Shown: positions 1 through 5,272, counted from the first letter of the stretch. The stretch is 5,272 bases of DNA from Clostridia bacterium (GCA_017432405.1 JAFRJF010000023.1:1-5272); one strand, 5' to 3'. The notes: a model not told the origin generated them from the letters alone. Translations and numbers: made by a program.

Positions 1-4
1 GCTT

Positions 5-2497
5 ATGAAAAAAGGTATTGCACTGTTGCTGAGCCTGTGCCTGCTGCTCGGCTGTGTGGCGTTCGCCGAGGAAGTCTCGGCCTCTGCCGACGGCTTTGGC
101 GGCAAGGTGACCGTGACGTTGACCGTCGAGGAAGGCAAGATCATCGCAGCGACCATCACCGGTGACGACGAGACGCCCAACGTGGGCGGCGCCGCTCTGG
201 AGCCCCTGCAGGAGCAGCTGGTTCAGGCCGGCTCTGCCGAGATCGATGGCGTCTCCGGCGCTTCGATCACCTCCGGCGCCGTCAAAGAAGCCGCTGCTGC
301 CGCGCTGGCCAGCCTGGGCGGAGAGGCCGAGGGGGCTCCCGCTGAGGATGCCGCCATCGGCTTCACTGCGGGCGAGTACACCGCCACGACGGATGGCTAC
401 AACGGCCCCGTGACCGTGAAGGTCACCTATACCGACAGCGCCATCGCGGACATCGCCATCGAGTCCAGCGCGGAGACCGCCCATGTGGGCACCCTGGCCT
501 ATGACATCATGATCCCCGAGATGCTCGAGGCCAACGGCTCCGGCGTGGACGGCGTGTCCGGCGCCACCTTTACCACTCGCGCGCTGCGCACTGCCGTGAA
601 CGACACCGCCAAGCAGGCGGGCTGCACCAACCTGGACGCCTTCAAGGCCGCCAAGATCGAGCACACCGCGGGCGCTCCCGTGGAGGACGAGTTCGACGTG
701 GTCGTCGTCGGTGCAGGCGGCGCGGGCATGGCTGCCGCTGCGCAGGCCGCGCAGGATGGCAACACCGTGCTGGTCATCGAGAAGAACGCCGAGGTGGGCG
801 GCAACACCCTCGTCTCCGGCGGTCAGTACCAGTCCGTGATGCCCTACCTGGTGTGGGATTCCGCCGATCCGGACGCCACCACCGGCGTGTACGAGTATGA
901 CGGACAGACCTACGAGAAGGTCAAGAGCGTGCAGGGCTGCATCGACGAGCTGAAGATGATCCTCAACTGGTCCGAGGAGCCTTTCGACGAGGAGTACTAC
1001 AAGGAGAACGAGTTCGTGGCCGGCGACGCCGCGGAGCTCTCCAAGCATGGCGTGCATGAGGAATACCTGCCCATCCTGCAGGCGCTGAAGGCTGAGATCC
1101 AGGAGTACCTGGATTGGGCGCAGCCCCAGCTGGACGCCGGTACGTCGGAGAACCAGCTGACCCTGTTCTCTACGCTGAACCTGCACATTTTCCAGACCTA
1201 CTACGGCGGCCTGCGCCAGAGCGCGGACAAGACCGAGTGGATCTATGGCGACGTGGACCTGGTCAAGCAGTTCATCGAGGGCGGCCAGGGACTGAAGGAG
1301 TGGCTCGAGGAACAGGGCGCGACCTTCCATGAGGACAGCCAGCAGACCCTGATCGGTGCGCTGTGGTATCGCGAGAACGAGTTCATCGGCTCCACCATCG
1401 ACCTGGATGGCGACGGCGCGCCTGAGATGGGCCGCTGGGGTTCCTACTTCGCCGCGCCCATGACCACCCTGTACGCCGCCAACGAGAAGAACGGCATCCT
1501 GCTGCGCACCGAGGCCACCGGCCTGATCGTCGAGGACGGCCGCGTGACCGGCGTCAAGGCCGAGCGCTTCGACGGCACCCAGTTCACCATTAAGGCGACC
1601 AAGGGCGTCATCCTGGCCACCGGCGGCTACGCCGCGAACGTCGACATGGTGCTTGAAAACAACGTGTACTGGTCCACTGAATACCTGTCCACGGCTACCA
1701 AGACCACCAACCGTTCCAGCCAGATGGGCGACGGCATCAAGATGGCGGAGGCCGTCGGCGCCGCCACCACTGGCTTGGGCTTCACCCAGCTGATGCCCAT
1801 CTCCTGGATCGACAACGGCAACCTGGCCTTCGGCGGCGGCAACTACGCCTGCTGGATCAACCCCACCACAGGCCACCGCTTCGTGGATGAGGGCTCCGAG
1901 CGCGACGTGCTGTCCCTGGCCGAGTTCCAGAACGGCATCGAGATGAACGGCGTGAAGGGCTGCTTCCTGGAGTTCTACAACGTTGAGCAGATGATGCCCG
2001 CTCCCATGCAGCTCGCGGACGGCGACTTCGAGGGCCGCTACTACCGCCGCACCATCGCCGAGTTGCCGGAGCTGTTCGAGCAGCTGGGCGTCACGGCTGA
2101 TCCTGAGGTTGTCATTCAGACCATCCGCGACTATGACATGGCCGTGATGGGTCAGGGCGAGTTCCCGGACGTGGGCAAGGCCATCGCCTCCCGCCCCGTG
2201 GGCAACGTCGAGAAGAATCCGGACGGCACCTACAACGTGGAGTCCTATGATCTTGACAACACGGTCATGACCATCCGCCTGATGGCGCCCTCCACGCACC
2301 ACACGATGGGCGGCCTGGTGGTCGACACCGAGCGCCACGTGCTGGATACCACCGGCGCGATCATCCCCGGTCTGTACGCGGCTGGCGAGGTCACCGGCGG
2401 CATCCACGGCGGCAACCGCCTGGGCGGCAACGCCATCGTCGAAATCTTCGTCTCCGGCCGCACCGCCGCGCAGGCTGTGACCGCGGACAACCAGTAA
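5..2497 (+). CDS. Exported FMN/FAD-dependent reductase, fumarate/urocanate reductase (flavocytochrome c) superfamily
   Basis: Predicted extracytoplasmic flavoprotein (830 aa) that reduces a small organic acceptor in anaerobic respiration. Residues 1-21 are a signal peptide: a KK n-region, then a Leu-rich core. It could be processed at LLGC (Cys17, lipoprotein) or after AFA (Ala21). Two FMN-binding domains follow (about 30-102 and 124-205). Each carries a DxxSGA(S/T) flavinylation motif, D81-S87 and D182-T188, so both may hold covalent FMN attached by an ApbE-type transferase. The FAD domain (about 230-815) begins with the Rossmann motif GAGGAG (236-241) and its acidic partner Glu259. It ends with HHTMGG (765-770) and HGGNRLGGN (801-809), which match the substrate-binding His and Arg of Shewanella fumarate reductase. 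Arg633 fits its catalytic acid Arg. There is no CxxCH heme motif. The substrate is unknown. The start at base 5 is supported by the signal peptide; the upstream RBS is outside the window. Confidence 0.93.
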   Translation: MKKGIALLLSLCLLLGCVAFAEEVSASADGFGGKVTVTLTVEEGKIIAATITGDDETPNVGGAALEPLQEQLVQAGSAEIDGVSGASITSGAVKEAAAAALASLGGEAEGAPAEDAAIGFTAGEYTATTDGYNGPVTVKVTYTDSAIADIAIESSAETAHVGTLAYDIMIPEMLEANGSGVDGVSGATFTTRALRTAVNDTAKQAGCTNLDAFKAAKIEHTAGAPVEDEFDVVVVGAGGAGMAAAAQAAQDGNTVLVIEKNAEVGGNTLVSGGQYQSVMPYLVWDSADPDATTGVYEYDGQTYEKVKSVQGCIDELKMILNWSEEPFDEEYYKENEFVAGDAAELSKHGVHEEYLPILQALKAEIQEYLDWAQPQLDAGTSENQLTLFSTLNLHIFQTYYGGLRQSADKTEWIYGDVDLVKQFIEGGQGLKEWLEEQGATFHEDSQQTLIGALWYRENEFIGSTIDLDGDGAPEMGRWGSYFAAPMTTLYAANEKNGILLRTEATGLIVEDGRVTGVKAERFDGTQFTIKATKGVILATGGYAANVDMVLENNVYWSTEYLSTATKTTNRSSQMGDGIKMAEAVGAATTGLGFTQLMPISWIDNGNLAFGGGNYACWINPTTGHRFVDEGSERDVLSLAEFQNGIEMNGVKGCFLEFYNVEQMMPAPMQLADGDFEGRYYRRTIAELPELFEQLGVTADPEVVIQTIRDYDMAVMGQGEFPDVGKAIASRPVGNVEKNPDGTYNVESYDLDNTVMTIRLMAPSTHHTMGGLVVDTERHVLDTTGAIIPGLYAAGEVTGGIHGGNRLGGNAIVEIFVSGRTAAQAVTADNQ

Positions 2498-2504
2498 GAC
2501 AGGC

Positions 2505-2531
2505 GATTCCCCGCCGCGAGGCGGGAGAATC
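2505..2531 (+). other. Hairpin just downstream of the reductase gene
   Basis: GATTC-CCCGCC pairs with GGCGGG-A-GAATC around a GCGA loop, with one bulged A, starting 7 nt after the reductase stop codon. No T-run follows on either strand, so it is not a textbook intrinsic terminator. It may protect the 3' end of the mRNA or act as a weak terminator together with the next hairpin. Confidence 0.6.
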
Positions 2532-2541
2532 AAGGCAACAC

Positions 2542-2573
2542 GAAGCGGGAGCATCGATCGATGCTCCCGCTTC
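2542..2573. other. Perfect 32-nt palindrome abutting the left IS end
   Basis: The arms GAAGCGGGAGCATCGA and TCGATGCTCCCGCTTC are exact reverse complements and would form a very stable stem of 13-14 bp with a 4-6 nt loop. It resembles the stem of an intrinsic terminator for the reductase gene but has no T-run. Instead, the sequence goes straight into the IS end, whose TTC is shared with the 3' arm. The likely reading is a host terminator whose T-tract was displaced by the IS. Confidence 0.75.
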
Positions 2574-2590
2574 AGACCATTGACAAACCC
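2571..2590 (+). repeat. Left terminal inverted repeat of the IS
   Basis: The 20-nt sequence is an exact reverse complement of 4158-4177. With the three outer bases CGC (2568-2570) the match is 23 of 23, and pairing stops at 2567. It contains a perfect -35-like TTGACA (2580-2585) reading inward, but no -10 box lies at the right distance. The inner CCC starts a mini-hairpin, CCCT-CGG-AGGG (2588-2598). Confidence 0.93.
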
Positions 2591-2598
2591 TCGGAGGG

Positions 2599-2627
2599 GA
2601 ATGGGGAGGTGTGCAACCTCCCCATTC
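2599..2627. other. Hairpin inside the left IS end
   Basis: The arm GAATGGGGAGGT (2599-2610) pairs perfectly with ACCTCCCCATTC (2616-2627) around the 5-nt loop GTGCA. Its 3' arm runs directly into a second copy of the IS end sequence. This is the same arrangement as the 32-nt palindrome and the outer end, although the stem sequence is different apart from the terminal GAA/TTC. Confidence 0.8.
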
Positions 2628-2641
2628 AGACCGTTGACAAA
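2625..2641 (+). repeat. Second, subterminal copy of the IS end sequence
   Basis: TTCAGACCGTTGACAAA matches the outer terminal repeat (2571-2587) at 16 of 17 positions (G for A). It is in the same orientation, 54 bp further in. It is either a built-in subterminal transposase-binding site or a remnant end of a related element. It also supplies the 5' arm of the inward-facing terminator. Confidence 0.85.
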
Positions 2642-2663
2642 GTCAAGTCGGCGGTCTTTTTTT
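2628..2663 (+). terminator. Intrinsic terminator facing into the IS, upstream of the transposase
   Basis: AGACCGTTGAC (2628-2638) pairs with GTCGGCGGTCT (2647-2657) as an 11-bp stem with two G-U pairs and an 8-nt loop. Seven T residues (2657-2663) follow at once. This is a standard Rho-independent terminator on the + strand. It would stop read-through from the reductase gene before the transposase, a known way for IS elements to avoid being activated by host transcription. The 5' arm is made from the subterminal end repeat. Confidence 0.75.
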
Positions 2664-2742
2664 GCAAAAGAGGCAAAAAACCAAAAGGAAAAACGAGGAG
2701 GACGTCGAATATAAACAGTAATACTTGCAGGCGGTGGTCGAA

Positions 2743-4176
2743 ATGTTGAGACAGCAGCGGGAAAAGCAGCAGATGATGAACCTGGTCATTATGGAGCAGA
2801 TGGTGCCGGAAGACCACCTGCTTCGAAAAGTGGACAGAGCAGTCGACTTCAGCTTCATCTACGAGCTGTGTGCGCCGCTGTATTGTGCGGACAACGGACG
2901 CCCGGCGATCGACCCGGAGATACTGTTTCGGATGCTGCTGGTGGGATACCTGTATGGGATAAAGTCGGAAGCGCGGCTGGAAGAGGAAATCAACTACAAC
3001 ATCGCGTACAAATGGTTTTGTGGGCTGGAGTTGACGGAGAAAGCGCCGGACGCGACGACGATCAGTCAGAACCGGCGGCGGCGGTTCCGGGACAACAACA
3101 TTGCGGAGCAGATCTTCAACGAAATCCTTCGTCAGTGCATCACCAAGGGGCTGGTAGGGGGAGCGATCCTGTACACGGATTCGACGCACATCAAGGCGAA
3201 GGCAAACAAGCACAAGAAGAAGCAGGTGGTTGTGGAACAGACGCCGAAATCTTATCTGAAAGAGTTGGACGAGCAGGTGGACCTGGACAGGAAGGTGCTG
3301 GGCAAGAAACCGTTTGACAGGGACGACGACCACAAAGACGGCGGCAGCGGCGGCGGTGGAAATGCCGAAACAGCCACACGGATGCAGAGCACGACCGATC
3401 CGGACAGCGGCCAGCAGAGCCGGGAGGGCAAGCCGGACGGCTTCCACTACAGCGAGCATCGCACGGTGGACAGCGCCCACAACGTCATTGTAAACGTCCA
3501 CGTAGAACCCGCCAATATCAACGACGTGACCCCGATGCCCGAGATTCTGAACGAGATAGAATCACGACTGGGCAAGCTGCCCAAGTACATGGGACTGGAC
3601 GCCGGATACCACAACGCATGGATCGCGCATCTGCTGAAGACGAAGGGGATACAGGGAGTCATAGGCTACCGGCGGCATACCCACAAAGGCGAACACTACG
3701 GAAAATACCGTTTTAGATATGACCCGTTCTTCGACGCCTACATCTGTCCTGAGCACCAGCATCTCTACTGGAAAACCACCACCCGCGAGGGTTACCGCCA
3801 ATACTTCTGCGACGCAAAAATCTGTGCGGCTTGTCCCAGGCGCAACGAGTGCTTCGGCAAGAGTATGACCAGAAGGATGGTGGAAAGACATGTATGGCAG
3901 GATGCTTTGGATGATGTCATTACCTTTACGAAAACGCACAACGGCAGTCGCATCTACAGCTGGAGAAAACAGACCATTGAACGATCCTTTGCGGAGGCCA
4001 AAGTCAATCACGGCCTCCGCTATGCCCGCATGCTTGGCATCAAGAACATGCGCGAACAGTGCTTCCTGACCGCTGCAGTCCAGAATATCAAGAGGCTGGT
4101 TGCCTCTCTCTTCTTTCTCATAAAGGACATAAATCCCCGCACCCTCTATTGGATGCGGGGTTTGTCAATGGTCTGA
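2743..4176 (+). CDS. IS1182-like DDE transposase
   Basis: Catalyses cut-and-paste or related transposition of the surrounding IS. Counted from the ATG at 2743 it has 477 residues. The N-terminal helical DUF772-type domain (about 50-95) contains RPAIDPEILFRMLLVGYLYG. The RNase H-like catalytic core has Asp146 in TDSTHIKA, Asp286 in GLDAGYHNA and Glu413 in QTIERSFAEAK, the expected DDE triad. A Lys-rich, Gly-rich insert (about 155-215) and a Cys cluster (C335, C356, C361, C364, C370; probably zinc-binding) are typical of this group. The frame is intact. An in-frame TTG at 2725 would add six residues, but the ATG has the better placed weak RBS (GGTGG at 2733-2737) and the fit to relatives as I remember them. 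The stop codon lies in the right terminal repeat. Codon choice changes part-way through the gene (see findings). Confidence 0.92.
   Translation: MLRQQREKQQMMNLVIMEQMVPEDHLLRKVDRAVDFSFIYELCAPLYCADNGRPAIDPEILFRMLLVGYLYGIKSEARLEEEINYNIAYKWFCGLELTEKAPDATTISQNRRRRFRDNNIAEQIFNEILRQCITKGLVGGAILYTDSTHIKAKANKHKKKQVVVEQTPKSYLKELDEQVDLDRKVLGKKPFDRDDDHKDGGSGGGGNAETATRMQSTTDPDSGQQSREGKPDGFHYSEHRTVDSAHNVIVNVHVEPANINDVTPMPEILNEIESRLGKLPKYMGLDAGYHNAWIAHLLKTKGIQGVIGYRRHTHKGEHYGKYRFRYDPFFDAYICPEHQHLYWKTTTREGYRQYFCDAKICAACPRRNECFGKSMTRRMVERHVWQDALDDVITFTKTHNGSRIYSWRKQTIERSFAEAKVNHGLRYARMLGIKNMREQCFLTAAVQNIKRLVASLFFLIKDINPRTLYWMRGLSMV
4131..4163. other. Hairpin in the right IS end, overlapping the transposase 3' end
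   Basis: AAA-T-CCCCGCA pairs with TGCGGGG-TTT around a 12-nt loop, with one bulged T. The 3' arm forms the inner part of the right terminal repeat. It mirrors the left end, where a small hairpin also begins in the inner CCC of the repeat. It lies within coding sequence, so the last codons of the transposase are constrained by both roles. Confidence 0.6.
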
Positions 4177-4177
4177 A
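4158..4177 (-). repeat. Right terminal inverted repeat of the IS
   Basis: GGGTTTGTCAATGGTCTGAA is the exact reverse complement of the left end, and 4178-4180 (GCG) extends the match to 23 bp. The last transposase codons and the TGA stop (4174-4176) are read from this repeat. The next base outward starts a terminator hairpin. Confidence 0.93.
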
Positions 4178-4201
4178 GCGTCGCGCAAGCGGCGCTTTTT
4201 T
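4177..4201 (+). terminator. Intrinsic terminator directly after the transposase
   Basis: AGCGTCGC (4177-4184) pairs with GCGGCGCT (4189-4196) around a GCAA tetraloop, with one T-G pair. Six T residues (4196-4201) follow. It is a strong Rho-independent terminator starting 1 nt after the transposase stop, so it must end the transposase transcript. Beyond the 23-bp repeat its sequence is not shared with the left flank, so it is probably host DNA that once ended the reductase transcript or another upstream unit. Confidence 0.85.
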
Positions 4202-4204
4202 GTG

Positions 4205-4233
4205 TTGCATCCCGGCAGAAAATGTATTACAAT
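4205..4233 (+). promoter_or_regulatory. Probable sigma-A promoter for the HAD-hprK operon
   Basis: TTGCAT (4205-4210) and TACAAT (4228-4233) are separated by exactly 17 bp, in an AT-rich patch unlike the surrounding GC-rich genes. TACAAT differs from the consensus -10 at one base; the -35 is weak (TTG only). GATAAT at 4235-4240 is an alternative -10. The site starts only 4 nt after the T-run of the preceding terminator and about 60 nt before the HAD start codon. Confidence 0.5.
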
Positions 4234-4252
4234 AGATAATGTGAAAATATCG

Positions 4253-4260
4253 AAGGGGTG
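4253..4260 (+). promoter_or_regulatory. Ribosome binding site of the HAD gene
   Basis: AAGGGGTG lies 7 nt upstream of the GTG at 4268. This spacing supports the GTG start, and no competing ATG is seen nearby in that frame. Confidence 0.7.
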
Positions 4261-4267
4261 AGCGGAC

Positions 4268-5089
4268 GTGATTCGGCTGATTGCCACCGACCTGGACGAC
4301 ACCCTGCTGAACGCCCGGGGTGAGATCTCCCCGCGCACGCTGGCCGCGCTGCGCGAGGCGATGGCCGCGGGCTGCAGGATTGCGCTGTCCAGCGGCAGGA
4401 TGCTGGAGTCCAGCCTGCCCTTTGCGCGGGAGATCGGCGCAAACGCGCCGATGCTGCTCTACAATGGCGCGCTGATATATGACCACCGCTCGAAGGCGGT
4501 CGTGCACGCCCGGCGCATCGCCTATGAAACGGCGCTGGCCATCGTGGAGCGGATGGAGGCCGAGGGCTTTTACATTCAGCTCTATCCCGGCGAGGGGTAC
4601 TATTGCCGGGAGATCACGGCCTTTACCAAGGCCTATGCGGCCAGCATCCGCGTGCCGGCGATCCCTGTGGGCATGCCGATGGCCGATTGGCTGCGCGCCC
4701 ATCCTTCGGACATGCAGAAGCTGCTGGTGATCGACACCGCCGACGGCGCGGACCGGGCGCAGGCCATTCTGCGCGAGGCGTTCCCCCGCGGCGCGAGCTA
4801 TCTGAAATCCAAGCCCCATTACGTGGAAATCGCGCCGGAGGGCGTGGACAAGGGCCGGGCGCTGGCCATCCTGGCGGCGCATCTGGGTATAGGGCAGGGC
4901 GAGGTCATGGCCTTTGGCGACGGGCAGAACGACGTTCCGATGCTGACTTGGGCCGGCGAGGGCTGGGCCGTGCGCAACGCCTGCGAGGAAGCCCTGCGCG
5001 CCACGAAGCGCATCGCCCCGCGCAACACCCAGGACGGCGTGGCGCAGGTGATCGAGCGCTATCTTGAGGAAGGAAAGCTGGGAGGCTGA
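4268..5089 (+). CDS. Cof-type HAD-superfamily (class IIB) phosphatase
   Basis: Cytoplasmic Mg2+-dependent phosphatase, 273 aa, the normal size for the Cof subfamily. All four HAD motifs are present. Motif I is DLDDTLL (nucleophile Asp8, acid/base Asp10), and motif II is LSSGR with Ser41 or Ser42. Motif III is Lys195 in GVDKGRAL, and motif IV is GDGQND (217-222). NGA at 66-68 is also typical. A C2B cap domain fits about residues 85-185. Family members dephosphorylate sugar phosphates, and some act on FMN or pyridoxal phosphate; the substrate cannot be read from sequence. It starts at GTG with a good RBS. The stop codon is 3 nt before the next ATG, and the RBS of that gene lies inside this one, so the two are an operon. 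It is not the PpaX-type (class I) HAD often found near hprK. Confidence 0.92.
   Translation: MIRLIATDLDDTLLNARGEISPRTLAALREAMAAGCRIALSSGRMLESSLPFAREIGANAPMLLYNGALIYDHRSKAVVHARRIAYETALAIVERMEAEGFYIQLYPGEGYYCREITAFTKAYAASIRVPAIPVGMPMADWLRAHPSDMQKLLVIDTADGADRAQAILREAFPRGASYLKSKPHYVEIAPEGVDKGRALAILAAHLGIGQGEVMAFGDGQNDVPMLTWAGEGWAVRNACEEALRATKRIAPRNTQDGVAQVIERYLEEGKLGG
5080..5085 (+). promoter_or_regulatory. Ribosome binding site of hprK
   Basis: GGGAGG lies 7 nt before the ATG at 5093, inside the last codons of the HAD gene. It indicates translation coupled to the upstream gene and supports the ATG start. Confidence 0.8.
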
Positions 5090-5092
5090 ACC

Positions 5093-5272
5093 ATGATCTC
5101 GGAAGCCGATTTTGTCAAGAGTCTGAACCTGACCCGTGTGCTGGCGCAGGAGTCGAAGACGCTGCCCATCGAGGTCAGCAACTCCAACCGGCCGGGCATG
5201 CAGTTTGCCAATTACTGGGATTTCTTTCCCTACGAGCGGCCGCAGCTGCTGGGCAAGGTGGAGATGACCTAC
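5093..5272 (+). CDS. hprK: HPr kinase/phosphorylase, N-terminal part (cut by window end)
   Basis: Only the first 60 codons are visible and the frame is open to the window edge. HprK phosphorylates and dephosphorylates Ser46 of HPr or Crh in response to ATP, fructose-1,6-bisphosphate and phosphate, controlling catabolite repression in Firmicutes. The recognisable N-terminal signature is RPGMQFANYWDFFPYERPQLLGK (residues 33-55), matching the family pattern of RPG, then an aromatic-rich stretch, then ER.QLLGK. The Walker A motif and the HprK signature of the C-terminal kinase domain lie beyond the window, so activity cannot be judged. It lies 3 nt after the HAD phosphatase gene in the same operon. 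Confidence 0.85.
   Translation, partial: MISEADFVKSLNLTRVLAQESKTLPIEVSNSNRPGMQFANYWDFFPYERPQLLGKVEMTY

Larger units (their letters stand above)
2571..4177 (+). mobile_element. Insertion sequence, IS1182-like (IS5/DDE superfamily), about 1.6 kb
   Basis: The element is bounded by perfect terminal inverted repeats: TTCAGACCATTGACAAACCC at 2571-2590 and GGGTTTGTCAATGGTCTGAA at 4158-4177. Identity continues 3 bp further outward on both sides, giving 23 bp in all. Between them lie a noncoding left region of about 150 bp with hairpins and a terminator, and one intact DDE transposase whose stop codon falls inside the right repeat. The length fits IS1182-type elements. I see no convincing direct target duplication; the flanking bases are inversely complementary (CGC and GCG) rather than directly repeated. 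The element is inserted between two host transcription units, and the intact ORF suggests it is recent or still active. The family assignment is from protein motifs, not from a database match. Confidence 0.88.

Noticed and set aside
5..2497. A multiheme flavocytochrome c such as the periplasmic fumarate reductase of Shewanella
   Set aside because: No CxxCH motif occurs. The N-terminal region consists of two FMN-binding domains instead of a heme domain.
2505..2627. The row of hairpins as a CRISPR array or REP cluster
   Set aside because: The stems are unrelated and there are no regularly spaced identical repeats. The only repeated unit is the IS end motif.
2561..2749. A 62-codon + strand frame across the left IS end
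   Set aside because: It begins inside the palindrome, runs through hairpins and a terminator, and has no coding character. Only its last 12 codons are of interest, as a possible leader.
2626..3501. A long minus-strand open frame of 291 codons opposite the transposase
   Set aside because: It is antisense to a clear DDE transposase. Its protein is rich in Val, Leu and Arg with no recognisable motif, as expected from the complement of GC-rich codons.
2571..4180. A target-site duplication flanking the IS
   Set aside because: The bases outside the repeats are inversely complementary (CGC and GCG), not directly repeated, and beyond them the flanks differ, so no duplication can be claimed.
4118..4882. 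A minus-strand open frame of 254 codons opposite the HAD phosphatase
   Set aside because: The + strand gene has all four HAD motifs and a good RBS. The antisense frame is Arg/His/Gly-rich, starts without an RBS, and runs through the terminator and the IS boundary.
4268..5089. PpaX-type pyrophosphatase, because of its position next to hprK
   Set aside because: The length (273 aa), the GDGQND motif IV and the large cap between motifs II and III indicate class IIB Cof-type HAD, not the shorter class I PpaX.

Overview
The window looks like chromosomal DNA from an anaerobic, GC-rich Gram-positive bacterium, most likely a gut-type member of the Clostridia. The evidence is the start of an HPr kinase gene (a Firmicutes carbon-control marker), a secreted heme-free flavin reductase of the kind used by anaerobes, and an IS1182-like transposase of a type I associate with Clostridia. 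All real genes read on the + strand.

Layout: (1) 5-2497 encodes an exported, FMN- and FAD-dependent reductase of the fumarate/urocanate reductase superfamily. It has two N-terminal FMN-attachment domains and one catalytic FAD domain. (2) 2498-2570 is a short intergenic stretch with two strong hairpins. (3) 2571-4177 is a complete-looking insertion sequence of about 1.6 kb. It has perfect terminal inverted repeats, an internal second copy of the end sequence, an inward-facing intrinsic terminator, and one intact DDE transposase of 477 codons (483 from the alternative TTG). (4) 4177-4267 holds a terminator directly abutting the IS, then a plausible promoter and a ribosome binding site. (5) 4268-5089 is a Cof-type HAD phosphatase. 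(6) From 5093 to the window end is the N-terminal part of HPr kinase/phosphorylase, 3 nt downstream of the HAD gene and surely in the same operon.

Functionally, the reductase probably takes electrons at the cell surface and passes them through its flavins to an organic acceptor. The acceptor cannot be named, because some residues seen in true fumarate reductases appear to be replaced. The HAD-hprK pair belongs to sugar-phosphate and catabolite control. The IS between the two units appears to do little harm, because it sits among terminators.

The most unusual feature is the organisation of the IS ends. Every copy of the end sequence TTCAGACCRTTGACAAA (two at the left, one inverted at the right) lies directly at the foot of a hairpin, and the hairpin stems are otherwise unrelated. 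This suggests that the element targets terminator-like stem-loops or uses them as part of its ends.
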